From Parahoeflea alexandrii (GTDB lineage Bacteria; Pseudomonadota; Alphaproteobacteria; Rhizobiales; Rhizobiaceae), in contig NZ_JAPWHB010000002.1 of the NCBI RefSeq assembly GCF_027214025.1, positions 1-64,000 on the forward strand: a stretch of 64,000 nt of DNA. Direction: 5' to 3'. The position numbers were made by a program, and so were the translations under genes. Of the stretch, positions 17,209 through 25,297 are shown one piece after another. The notes under the pieces were generated by a model. The model saw only the letters and a program-made list of their open reading frames with translations. It was not told the DNA's origin and made no database searches. Each line of letters starts with the position of its first letter. Position 1 is the first letter of the stretch.

Positions 17209-17994
17209 TCATCCCACCATGTTCGGATCAAGGTTCAGGATCGTCATAACACCCTCTCCGGGGATCTGGAATGACTGCTCTGTTATCTCATATCTGGCTG
17301 CGGAAGCCTTGTCGAACCATGCATCGGCCCCGATCTTCCGCGGAAAGCGTTGCTCGTCCTGGTTCTGATTGTGGAGCAATTCAAACGCGAAGCTGTCCGC
17401 ATCCAACTCTTCCCGCGGAAACCACCAAGTCGCCATCTTGGGAGCGGATCTGTGCCACTTCCTGCCGCCAGTTCCGTGGCTGATCATCATCGAAGCCGGA
17501 TAAGTGTCGCTGTCGATCATCCTTATAAGAGTAGCCGTGAGGCTTGTCTTAAAGATCCCTGCCACTTCCTTCAGCGCCTTCAGATCAAGGCGAGGATGCT
17601 TGCGGCACTCGGCCTTGAACATGGACCACGGCATCAAGAGATCTGCAGCATACTGATCAGCAGCCCGCTCCACATTGTTCGTCTTCGAGAACTTGCCTAT
17701 GTCGGTTGCGCGGCATGCGACGGTCTCGCCACGGTGATGAGCCCAATGGCCGAGTTCATGGGCAATCGAGAAGCGCTCGCGCTGAGGCATGCCATTCGGA
17801 TTGACTGAGATTATCCCCTTATTCCCCAGACCCGTAATCATTGCCTCGCAGCACTTGAGACAGCGCCGTTTCACGCGAAGACCGACATAGTAAGCTATTG
17901 CCTCGATATCGATATCGCGCGGTTCTGTAATACCAAGGGAACGAAGCAATGCATCAGGAGACAAATTTGTAGGAAGCGGATCAATTCTCTTCAT
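17209..17994 (-). CDS. ImmA/IrrE-type metalloprotease
   Basis: From ATG 17994 the protein is 261 residues. The zinc-protease motif is HELGHWAHH (His79, Glu80, His83), with the downstream helix NNVERAADQYAADLLMP carrying the third ligand. Two Cys pairs before it (CLKCC) are unusual. ImmA/IrrE proteases cleave repressors or regulators in response to DNA damage or mobile-element signals. The start lies 14 bases inside the upstream small gene, and the three genes sigma-like, small acidic, protease form one leftward operon divergent from the ubiquitin-like genes. A role as the switch of this locus is inference. Confidence 0.85.
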   Translation of the reverse strand: MKRIDPLPTNLSPDALLRSLGITEPRDIDIEAIAYYVGLRVKRRCLKCCEAMITGLGNKGIISVNPNGMPQRERFSIAHELGHWAHHRGETVACRATDIGKFSKTNNVERAADQYAADLLMPWSMFKAECRKHPRLDLKALKEVAGIFKTSLTATLIRMIDSDTYPASMMISHGTGGRKWHRSAPKMATWWFPREELDADSFAFELLHNQNQDEQRFPRKIGADAWFDKASAARYEITEQSFQIPGEGVMTILNLDPNMVG

Positions 17995-18358
17995 TGTTTT
18001 TATCTTCGTCTTCCAACTCCCCGAGATCTTCAAGAATTGCTTCAAGATCACCGTCCATGGAGCCATCCCCAAATCGAGCAGCCAAAGTGAGACCTGCCGT
18101 TGAATCACCCGCTTTCGCGCGGTCATAGCGACGCTTCGCACGCTCCTTATCTAGGTTGCTTACGCCACTAGACATATTGCTGGAAAATGCGCCTGCGCGA
18201 GCGCGTTCTAATCGCGAATTCGCAAGCCTGACTTTTGCACTTTCGATAGCATTATTGAACATCTGAATATTTGCCTCATCTTCCGGACCGACAGGGCTGT
18301 CGTCCGAGAGGATGAAGTCTATGAAGTTGTCCACGGCGTCTTTCTTATTGTCGCTCAT
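17981..18358 (-). CDS. Small acidic protein, unknown, in the sigma/protease operon
   Basis: 125 residues from ATG 18358, which shares bases with the sigma-like gene's stop (TGATG). It has acidic ends (ILSDDSPVGPEDEAN and LEAILEDLGELEDEDKNNEEN) around a basic helical middle (LERARAG, DKERAKRRYDRAKAG). No family recognised. Position between a sigma-like protein and a metalloprotease, with coupling on both sides, suggests an anti-sigma, adaptor or protease substrate. That is a guess from context. Confidence 0.7.
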   Translation of the reverse strand: MSDNKKDAVDNFIDFILSDDSPVGPEDEANIQMFNNAIESAKVRLANSRLERARAGAFSSNMSSGVSNLDKERAKRRYDRAKAGDSTAGLTLAARFGDGSMDGDLEAILEDLGELEDEDKNNEEN

Positions 18359-18969
18359 CACGCCAGTCCTTCCTTCGCTCGATAATCATCGGCGAGGTTG
18401 TCGATCTTCCGCTTCAGCCGGGTGCGCAGCGCCTCAAGGCGCTTGGCGTCCACTCCCACTGCCTCCTGCAGATCCTTTCCTATCAAGCCTTCTTGGATAC
18501 CCATGAGGAGCAGCTGCATCTCGTCGTCATCCGCGAAGTGTTCCTCCAGCTTGGAAAGCGCGTCTTCTATGATCGCCTTGCAAGCAAGCCCGTCATCGTC
18601 GTCGTTCGCGGCCACCATCTCAAGGTCCTCGGAAGTCACGATAGCGAAGCCCTGGTCCAGGCGCACGACCTTTCTTTCGTCGGTCACGAATGCACTATCG
18701 CTGCGCAGGCTCTTCATCACGCCCGCCACGAACGGGACGAATCCGTGCGCCCGCGGCCAGGGCCGTTTCCCTTCCGCGATCCGAACGTATGCCTCGTTGA
18801 TCAGGTCATCTGGAGACGGGAAGCCGCTGGTGCCCGCAATGAAGCGGGCAATGCGAGCAAGGTTGTCCCGATCCTTGCCGGAAAGCGCGTCGAACGCCGC
18901 AATGGCGTCTTCCGCGCCGTGGTATTCTTCATCAGGCTGATCCACCAGGTCCTCCGAATTCTCTTCCAC
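18358..18969 (-). CDS. Sigma-70-like (ECF-like) regulator
   Basis: 203 residues from GTG 18969, with a strong AGGAGG about 10 bases upstream (an overlapping ATG two bases away is in another frame). The N-terminal half has a region 2-like helix set (DDLINEAYVRIAEGKRPWP ... FVPFVAGVMKSLRSD). The C-terminal half has a region 4-like helix-turn-helix (GLIGKDLQEAVGVDAKRLEALRTRLKRKI). It is probably a specialised sigma factor or sigma-derived regulator. It is the first gene of the leftward arm and shares its upstream region with the ubiquitin-like operon, so it is the best candidate to control that operon. Confidence 0.75.
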   Translation of the reverse strand: MEENSEDLVDQPDEEYHGAEDAIAAFDALSGKDRDNLARIARFIAGTSGFPSPDDLINEAYVRIAEGKRPWPRAHGFVPFVAGVMKSLRSDSAFVTDERKVVRLDQGFAIVTSEDLEMVAANDDDDGLACKAIIEDALSKLEEHFADDDEMQLLLMGIQEGLIGKDLQEAVGVDAKRLEALRTRLKRKIDNLADDYRAKEGLA

Positions 18970-18999
18970 ATGTGTCGATCTCCTCCTTGATCTTCACTC

Positions 19000-19070
19000 T
19001 GTTTGCGCGCGGGAACGTGGATTCCGACAAATTTTTTTCGTGTCGGAATCATCGGTTCGGTGCGCAAACA
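19000..19070. promoter_or_regulatory. Concentric palindrome in the divergent promoter region
   Basis: Two nested inverted repeats share one centre at 19035. The inner arms GATTCCGACA (19020-19029) and TGTCGGAATC (19041-19050) are perfect 10-mers. The outer arms TGTTTGCGC (19000-19008) and GCGCAAACA (19062-19070) are perfect 9-mers. The site lies between the GTG of the sigma-like gene and the ATG of the ubiquitin-E2 gene. A GGAAC (19012-19016), like an ECF -35 element, falls between the arms. It is probably a shared operator or a double-promoter symmetry. An RNA hairpin in the 5' leader is an alternative. Confidence 0.6.
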
Positions 19071-19119
19071 AGGTGGACGAACTGTCCTCCCCAACTCCAT
19101 CAACCAGGAATCACATACT

Positions 19120-20223
19120 ATGACTATCGAACATCAGGAAACGGACCGCGGCAAGAACACTACTGTCGAAATCGCGGGTCTCGATCTCAACTTCCACGCT
19201 TTTGCGCTCGACACGCGCACGCCTACCGGTGGCAAGATCGCCAAGGCCGCCGGCTTCAATGGGGACCAGTATCCTCACGTCCTGCAGTGGCGCGACGACG
19301 GCGATCTCGAAGAACTCCGTGCCCGGGAAGAGGCCGACCTCAGCAATGGCGTGAAGTTCATCGTTGCCGAAAGCGACGGCACCAATCGCATCGCCATCGA
19401 AGGTGAAGGTCTCGATTGGCCTGCGGACGAAATCTCCGGGGCCGTTGTCCGCAAGCTAGGCCGGATCCCTGCCGACCGCTTCGTCTACCTCGAACGCACG
19501 GACAAACCTGACCGCCTTGTGGAAGATGCCGACATCATCAAGATCAAAAAGGGTGGTGTCGAGCAGTTCCGCAGCCGCAAACCCGAGATCTGGGAGTTGA
19601 TCGTACAGGGCAAGAAGATCATCTCAACCATCCCCGTCATCTCGGTTGTGGACGCGCTTACTCGCGCAGGATTCGATCCGAACGCCTGGATCATCATCCT
19701 GAAGGTCGCAGGCCAGCCGAAGCGTCAGCTTTCGGTGGGCGACGAAATCGATCTGCGCGCGCCGGGGATCGAGAAGATCCGCCTGACGGCGAAGGATGTG
19801 AGCAATGGTGAGGCGCGCACTGCGCCTTCCCGTGACTTCGCGCTTCTGGAAGTTGACGAATCCTACCTGGACGGTCTCGGCCTTCAGTGGGAAACCCGCA
19901 ACAGCGACGGCCACCGCTGGTTGATTATTCATGGTTATCCGGTTCCCATTGGCTACACCGCAACCACCACGACGCTCGCCCTTATGATCCCACCTACGTA
20001 CCCGCAGTCCCAGATCGACATGTTCTACGCGTATCCGCCGTTGCAGCGGGCAACAGGCGCGGCCATTCCTGCGACCGAGGCAGTCCAGAGTGTCGGCGGT
20101 CTGCCCTTCCAGCGCTGGTCACGCCACCGCGGCACTGTTGTTCCGTGGAACCCTCAATGCGACAACGTCGTCACCCACCTCGCTCTGGTAGAGTCCTCGC
20201 TGGCGAAGGAGGTTGACGAATGA
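19120..20223 (+). CDS. Triple ubiquitin-like domain fused to an E2-like domain
   Basis: 367 residues from ATG 19120 (AGGAA 9 bases upstream). Three beta-grasp (multiubiquitin-type) repeats are suggested at about 15-85, 90-148 and 155-226. An E2-like domain follows at about 238-364 (Prok-E2 family E) with IPPTYPQSQIDMFYAYPPL, QRWSRHRGTVVPWNP and VTHLALVESSL. The only Cys is Cys347 (NPQCDN), at a position not expected to be catalytic; the conserved His336 of RWSRH is present. No Gly-Gly tail follows the repeats. It is coupled by a 4-base overlap to the JAB-E1 gene. Known relatives are predicted bacterial ubiquitin-like conjugation systems with likely anti-phage roles; the target here is unknown. 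Confidence 0.82.
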   Translation: MTIEHQETDRGKNTTVEIAGLDLNFHAFALDTRTPTGGKIAKAAGFNGDQYPHVLQWRDDGDLEELRAREEADLSNGVKFIVAESDGTNRIAIEGEGLDWPADEISGAVVRKLGRIPADRFVYLERTDKPDRLVEDADIIKIKKGGVEQFRSRKPEIWELIVQGKKIISTIPVISVVDALTRAGFDPNAWIIILKVAGQPKRQLSVGDEIDLRAPGIEKIRLTAKDVSNGEARTAPSRDFALLEVDESYLDGLGLQWETRNSDGHRWLIIHGYPVPIGYTATTTTLALMIPPTYPQSQIDMFYAYPPLQRATGAAIPATEAVQSVGGLPFQRWSRHRGTVVPWNPQCDNVVTHLALVESSLAKEVDE

Positions 20224-21617
20224 TGCCTGAACGCACCCTCGCGATGGCAGGTGTCACCCACTCCATGCTCATGGCTCATCTGCTCTCTGACGGCAATGAG
20301 GCTGCTGCAATCCTAATCTGCGCGCCCTCGCCCGGCCCCAGGCAGCGGCTCGTCGTTCGACAGGCTATACTGGTTCCGCATGAAGCCTGTCCCGTTCGAA
20401 AGCCGGACGCCATCGTCTGGCCTGGCGTCTATATCGAAGACGCTATAGATATCGCCGAACCTGATGGATTCGTGATCATTCTGCTTCACTCCCATCCGGG
20501 TGGCTGGTTGCGGTTCTCGCATATCGACAACGAAAGCGACGCGCGCGTTATCCCCGGTCTGTTCGAAGCTTTCGGCAGTTGTCACGGTTCGGCGATCATT
20601 ACCCCAGAAGGCGCAATTCGTGCTCGCCTCTACGCGCCCGACATGACTTGGCAGCCCGTGGATCTCGTGACGATCGCCGGCGACAACATCAGCTACTGGT
20701 GGAATGATTGCATCAACAACATTGTCCCGGCTGGTCGACCTCTCGCCTTTACGAGTGCCATGACCAAGGAACTCTCCAGGCTGTCTGCTGCAGTCATCGG
20801 CGTGTCGGGAACCGGATCCATTGCGGCTGAACAGGTCGCGCGCCTCGGCTTCGGGTCTGTAACGCTGATCGATTCCGACAAGATCGAGAAGAAGAACCTC
20901 AATCGCATCCTGAACTCCACCACTGAGGACGCGCAACGAGTCCGTCCGAAGGTCGAGATGTTCGCCGCCGCTATTGCTGCGCACCGAGGCGACGGAATCG
21001 CGGTCAGCATCGCAGACACTCTTGGAACGCGGGAGGCAATCGAAGCCGTCGGTCAATGCGACCTGATCTTCTGCTGCGTGGATAGCAAGGAAGGCCGACA
21101 GTACGCCGACCTGATTGCTTCAGCCTTCCTGATTCCGCTCTTCGATGTCGGCGTTACGATCCCGACATTCCTTGATGAAGGCACGGTTACCATCGCGGAC
21201 GTCAGCGGGCGGATCGACTATATCCAACCTGGCGGCTCCACGCTTTCCGATCGCGGCGTGTACACCCAAGAAAGTCTGCGGGCCGAGTATCTGCAGCGCA
21301 CCGACTCGGCTGCGTTCCGGGACGAACTCGCAGCGGGCTACATCAAGGGAATCCACGAGGAGGCTCCCTCGGTGATCACTCTGAATATGAGAGCCAGCTC
21401 TGCCTTGGTGAACGAGTTCGTCGCCCGCGCCTACCCCTATCGCCAAGAGCCGAACCGGAACTACGCGCGCGTCGTATTCAGCCTCGCGGCTTGTGAAGAG
21501 GACCACTACTCGGAGGACGACTTCGAGCGGACAGAGAACGCACTCCTTGGTCGGGGAGCTACCGAGCCGTTGCTCGGGCTGCCATTGTTCCGCAAGACGC
21601 GAAAGGATGCAGCATGA
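20220..21617 (+). CDS. JAB peptidase-E1 (ThiF) fusion protein
   Basis: 465 residues. The N-terminal JAB/JAMM metalloprotease domain (about 1-150) has its zinc motif LLHSHPGGWLRFSHID (His90, His92, Ser100, Asp103). The C-terminal ThiF/E1 domain has an ATP-binding loop VIGVSGTGSIAAE (192-204), LIDSDKIEKKNLNRI (217-230) and CDLIFCCVDSKEGR (280-293). In the crossover loop where E1 enzymes carry the active Cys, this protein reads PGGSTLSDRGVY (337-348); there is no Cys between 286 and 425. The JAB half would process or remove the ubiquitin-like domain and the E1 half would activate it. It overlaps both neighbours by 4 bases. Confidence 0.85.
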   Translation: MMPERTLAMAGVTHSMLMAHLLSDGNEAAAILICAPSPGPRQRLVVRQAILVPHEACPVRKPDAIVWPGVYIEDAIDIAEPDGFVIILLHSHPGGWLRFSHIDNESDARVIPGLFEAFGSCHGSAIITPEGAIRARLYAPDMTWQPVDLVTIAGDNISYWWNDCINNIVPAGRPLAFTSAMTKELSRLSAAVIGVSGTGSIAAEQVARLGFGSVTLIDSDKIEKKNLNRILNSTTEDAQRVRPKVEMFAAAIAAHRGDGIAVSIADTLGTREAIEAVGQCDLIFCCVDSKEGRQYADLIASAFLIPLFDVGVTIPTFLDEGTVTIADVSGRIDYIQPGGSTLSDRGVYTQESLRAEYLQRTDSAAFRDELAAGYIKGIHEEAPSVITLNMRASSALVNEFVARAYPYRQEPNRNYARVVFSLAACEEDHYSEDDFERTENALLGRGATEPLLGLPLFRKTRKDAA

Positions 21618-21946
21618 GGTTCGCTCGTTGGTTTCGACAACTGTGGGGCAAATATGGCCCAGCCCGTCGGCTGCAGATCATTGAGGGCGACACACTGCCG
21701 TCGGACTTGCCTGCTCGCGACCTTGTCCTGACACGGGACACTGGAGACGACTGGAGCGTCGGTATGCGATGCCCGTGCGGATGTGGTGAGACAATTGAAC
21801 TCATGATCCTGAGGGAGGCGCGTCCGCGTTGGGATATTCGCCTCAACGCAGCAGGCCATCCAACTCTACACCCTTCGGTCTGGCGGAAGACTGGATGCCG
21901 ATCGCATTTTTGGGTGCGCGACGGGCGAGTCCTTTGGTGCGACTAG
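21614..21946 (+). CDS. DUF6527 protein, predicted zinc-binding
   Basis: 110 residues; start overlaps the E1 stop by 4 bases (ATGA). The Cys pattern CPCGC (53, 55, 57) with a distal GCRSHFW and LWC (Cys95, His98, Cys109) suggests a zinc site. DUF6527 proteins are regular companions of multiubiquitin/E1 operons, and a substrate-adaptor or E3-like role has been suggested by context only. The operon ends here: 91 bases separate it from the next gene. Confidence 0.8.
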   Translation: MRFARWFRQLWGKYGPARRLQIIEGDTLPSDLPARDLVLTRDTGDDWSVGMRCPCGCGETIELMILREARPRWDIRLNAAGHPTLHPSVWRKTGCRSHFWVRDGRVLWCD

Positions 21947-22037
21947 GAACGGCCTGCGCCGATTGCACTTGCCGGTCAAGTGGCCAGTATACATGGTGCT
22001 GACCAGAGCGCGGTCCTTAGTCAACTGAGAGTTATGT

Positions 22038-22877
22038 ATGTTCGAATTCAATGATTTCCTTCGTCGCATCGACCTAGACCCCGCGCGCATCAGGCTTCTG
22101 CGTCACGATACACGCGGAGTTGCGGCTTGGCGTCGCGGTCGTGAGGTTAGTTTCGGCTGCTTTGCTAGTTTTCAGAAGAAAACAAACTCGCCTTATGGTG
22201 GTGCCAGCGTAGCTTGCCATTTCTTGCCGGGCCCATCCCTCGATGACGGTTCCGCAACGGCCCTCTTCATAGGTATTACCAGGATAATTGATCGTTGGGA
22301 CTGGGACGAGGTGCGCATGCCGAGGATCATCGACGCAGAGATGATCAAAACGGAACGAGGTCGTTTAGACATCGAAGCGTTCGACCTTGAATGGCTGGAC
22401 GCGGGACACGATTTCGCCGAACGGATGCTCGTTAAGTGGGGAACCGGAACACGTGCTTGGTCGCAGTGGACGGCCCGCAATTCGAAGGAAATCTTGGAGC
22501 TGCGCCTCCAGGCACAGGAGCCACCTTTTCCGGGTTTCTCCGGTTTCATTTCGCGGATTCGTGATTTGCCCACTTTCCCGCAATCCTGGGTCAATGCACT
22601 GGAAAGCGTGCGCGGCATCTATTTGTTGGTCACAGACGGAGGAGAACAGTATGTCGGCTCCGCAATCGGTGTTGACGGACTGATGGGGCGTTGGCGCTCA
22701 TACTTCGCAAACGGTCACGGTGGCAACGTCCTCCTCAGGGAAGGAGGCTATCGGGACTACTCCGTTTCCATCCTCGAGGTCGCGTCGCCGGACATGGCCC
22801 CGGAGGATATCTTGGCAAGAGAAGCATTCTGGAAGACAAAGCTTGGAGCGCGTGCGCACGGCTTGAACGCAAATTGA
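22038..22877 (+). CDS. GIY-YIG nuclease family protein
   Basis: 279 residues. The C-terminal GIY-YIG nuclease domain (about 190-279) shows GIYLLVTDGGEQYVGSA (GIY 193-195, YVG 205-207), GRWRSYFANGHG with the likely catalytic Arg, Glu262 in LAREAFWKTKLG, and a terminal Asn (LNAN). The N-terminal 185 residues are a separate domain I do not recognise. It lies 91 bases after the ubiquitin-like operon on the same strand with its own leader, so it could be part of the same defence cassette or a neighbour. The substrate is unknown. Confidence 0.8.
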   Translation: MFEFNDFLRRIDLDPARIRLLRHDTRGVAAWRRGREVSFGCFASFQKKTNSPYGGASVACHFLPGPSLDDGSATALFIGITRIIDRWDWDEVRMPRIIDAEMIKTERGRLDIEAFDLEWLDAGHDFAERMLVKWGTGTRAWSQWTARNSKEILELRLQAQEPPFPGFSGFISRIRDLPTFPQSWVNALESVRGIYLLVTDGGEQYVGSAIGVDGLMGRWRSYFANGHGGNVLLREGGYRDYSVSILEVASPDMAPEDILAREAFWKTKLGARAHGLNAN

Positions 22878-22975
22878 ACGGCAATCGCGGCCCGAAGCAT
22901 GCGTAATTGGGCCGCCTCTGTTCTGGGGTCGAGCTCCCGATAAGATCACAGGGTATCTGTGAACAAGGGTGAAAG

Positions 22976-23506
22976 ATGATGGAATATTTTGCTGGATTGG
23001 ACGTGTCGCTGCGGTCGTGTGCTCTTTGCATCGTCGACGGCAAGGGCAAGGTGATGTTGGAGCGGGAACTGCCGTGCGAGGTCGATGACATTGCGGCGTG
23101 CTTGACGGCCTTGCCGTATTCCATTGACCGCATCGGCTTTGAGGCTGGAACGATGACCTTCAAATCCGCCGTCGATGATCCATCCCGCTTCAAGCGATCG
23201 CGCACTGTTGCCGCCCATTTTGGACTGACACCACGACGCTATCAGTCGGGTGAGGCGGATAATCCTGGCCGCATATCGAAGGCGGGCGACAGAGATGTGC
23301 GTGCAACGCTTTATGCCGCTGCAAACGCACTTCTGATGCGCACGATGGCTGGGTCTCAGATCAAGACCTGGGGCATGCGGCTGATCCGCACCAAAGGTCG
23401 CCGCCGCGCTATCGTCGCGGTCGCACGAAAGCTTGCCGTTGTCTTGCACCGAATATGGACAGATGGCACCGAATTCCGTCCGGCAAAAGTGGAGGGCATG
23501 GCATGA
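22976..23506 (+). pseudogene. IS110-family transposase with a large internal deletion
   Basis: A 176-codon frame made of an intact IS110 N-terminus (YFAGLDVSLRSCALCIVDGKGK ... IGFEAGTM, about 55 residues) joined directly to the C-terminal half (TFKSAVDDPSRFKRSRTVAAHFG and the rest). A normal protein has about 170-200 residues between these parts, including further DEDD acidic residues. The deletion is in frame, so a short protein could be made, but it cannot be an active transposase. GGTGAAAG precedes the ATG. Confidence 0.85.
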
Positions 23507-23696
23507 CCTGAAACGCCTGCCACCCAACCCTGACGGGGTCGTCCCTCACCGGACGAGGTTTGTGGATGAAGCCGAAAATGTCAGCTGCGCAACGTGAAGC
23601 GCGTCCCAAAGCAAGGCTCACCACTGCCAATCCGACATATGCGTGCAGCGATGCCACCAAGGCATCAACCAGACTGCGAAGAGAAGCGTGACCCGG

Positions 23697-23828
23697 ATGA
23701 GCGACTACGACCCGAAAGAAAGAAAGAAGGAAAACGAGCTTGACCCAAACACCCAATTAGAGAAGCCACCGTTGGCTAGCTTTTGGATCAACGACGAGTT
23801 TCTGATTCACATCGAAAGCGTCTGGTAA
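23697..23828 (+). CDS. Possible 43-residue mini-protein
   Basis: ATG 23697 to TAA at 23826-23828 in the former 3' flank of the IS110 element. It is rich in Lys and Glu at the start (MSDYDPKERKKENELD) and ends in FWINDEFLIHIESVW. No family recognised; ribosome binding site weak. Confidence 0.22.
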   Translation: MSDYDPKERKKENELDPNTQLEKPPLASFWINDEFLIHIESVW

Positions 23829-23971
23829 ACCCGTTCGATGAGATATAGTAATTGTTTAAGCCTAAAATTCGTTTGAGCCGCCGCAATTTGCTCGTCATTC
23901 GGTGCAGTACTCGTGACAACGTTAATCCAAAAGCCAAACGGCTGATAAATTAGAAATGGTAGGATCAGACT

Positions 23972-24394
23972 ATGACAGAAGTAACCAGTGACAACGGCGC
24001 GGACCTTCTCATCGAGTTGACCGCCGAGATTGTCGCAGCCTACGTGAGCAACAATTCTGTCGCAGCAAATGACTTGCCAAATGTGATTTCCCAGGTGCAT
24101 GCAGCGCTCGGCGGTGCAACAATACCCGTCGACGAGGTCGTGGAAAAGCAGAAGCCTGCCGTTACGGTTCGCCGTTCGATTCAAAACGATCACTTGATCT
24201 GTTTGGAGGATGGCCAGAAATTCAAGTCACTAAAGCGCCACCTGATGACCCATCACGGACTGACGCCTGAGCAATATCGTGAAAAGTGGGAACTGCCTGC
24301 CGACTACCCGATGGTTGCACCAGCCTATGCCGAAGCGCGCTCGAAGCTGGCTAAGGAAATGGGATTGGGCCAGAAGCGCAAGCGCGGCAAGTAA
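23972..24394 (+). CDS. MucR/Ros-family zinc-finger regulator
   Basis: 140 residues. It contains the MucR layout: a helical N-terminus ([16 protein letters not shown]), then the C2H2-like zinc finger region [32 protein letters not shown] (first Cys in ICLEDG, His in HLMTHH) and the conserved [19 protein letters not shown] tail. MucR proteins are rhizobial and brucellar H-NS-like or specific repressors of surface polysaccharide and virulence genes. This is an accessory-region copy, one of several usual per genome, and may silence island genes. It appears monocistronic. Confidence 0.93.
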   Translation: MTEVTSDNGADLLIELTAEIVAAYVSNNSVAANDLPNVISQVHAALGGATIPVDEVVEKQKPAVTVRRSIQNDHLICLEDGQKFKSLKRHLMTHHGLTPEQYREKWELPADYPMVAPAYAEARSKLAKEMGLGQKRKRGK

Positions 24395-24529
24395 GCGGGG
24401 CTCAAGCGTACTTACTTCCAAGTTTTCGTTTTCCGACAAAGCACAGAATTTCCGTTAGATCGATGGACCGCTATAATCGAACGTGAAGATGACCGCACGA
24501 ATGCAGGTTTGGTTCAGTGAGTTTTATTG

Positions 24530-25267
24530 ATGACGTCAATCAAGATTCATCCAATTGAGCGGGATGACCCTGACCTAGATGGTTCAAGGCTGCTCGATGC
24601 GATCTGCAAGACAGTGCGATACGCCAACGAGCAAGGCGGGATCGGCCTCACCCAGTCCAAGGCTTTCAACCGCAAATTTTGCCACTGGGCATCAGAGAGT
24701 TTCAACTGGAAAGAATATTCTGCTGACGAGCTTTTGAGCATTCAAAAAGTGCTCAACGAGCAGGATGTCATGCCAGTGATGCTGCTGCACGAACTGTTTG
24801 TCGGCATGCGACTTGGACGGCATAGCAAGGGCAAGTTTCAGTTCAACAAGAAGGCCTATGCATTGATAGAGGACAAAGGGGCACTTTTTAGCGCGATCGC
24901 GAATTATTACCTTTTCGAATTTGATCACTCCAATTTTCAGCGACGGCCATTCGTGGCTCCAGGGAACTGGGATGTTTTTCTCAATGTCATCAATGTCGAA
25001 GCCCATGGCGGAGCCACCGAACCCGATCTTTTGGAAGTGCTTTATGGGTGCAGTTCCCAAGACGCAGCTGCAGAAGGTTATTGGCACTATGCGTCATTTC
25101 TGCACTGGCATGTTTTAACGCCGCTCTACTGGATCGGCTTTCTCGACAGGATTCAGGTTGGCGACAGTTTTCGGGATAGAGAAAACTTTTACATCAAGAC
25201 GCCACTTTGGCAGAAATGTTTTCGTCTTGAGACGGATGGAGGCTTGGAACCGATATTGGTGCACTGA
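24530..25267 (+). CDS. Hypothetical protein, unknown family
   Basis: 245 residues from ATG 24530 (a TTG directly upstream is also possible). It is soluble, rich in Trp, Phe and His (FCHWASESFNWKEY, YWHYASFLHWHVLTPLYWIGFLDRI), with no signal peptide or membrane segment. No motif I can name. Base use is more AT-rich than in the core region. It stands alone after mucR. Function unknown; a DNA- or phage-related role is possible only from its surroundings. Confidence 0.7.
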   Translation: MTSIKIHPIERDDPDLDGSRLLDAICKTVRYANEQGGIGLTQSKAFNRKFCHWASESFNWKEYSADELLSIQKVLNEQDVMPVMLLHELFVGMRLGRHSKGKFQFNKKAYALIEDKGALFSAIANYYLFEFDHSNFQRRPFVAPGNWDVFLNVINVEAHGGATEPDLLEVLYGCSSQDAAAEGYWHYASFLHWHVLTPLYWIGFLDRIQVGDSFRDRENFYIKTPLWQKCFRLETDGGLEPILVH

Positions 25268-25297
25268 TTTCACGGAGAGGTTTTCCGACACGAATTT

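Noticed and set aside
19003-19119. Extending the ubiquitin-E2 gene upstream to a start at 19003
   Set aside because: The extra 39 residues would be encoded inside the concentric palindrome, are not ubiquitin-like, and ATG 19120 has a well-placed AGGAA.
19120-21946. Reading the ubiquitin-like genes as CBASS accessory genes (Cap2/Cap3)
   Set aside because: No CD-NTase or CBASS effector is present on either side, and the ubiquitin-like repeats are encoded in the locus itself.
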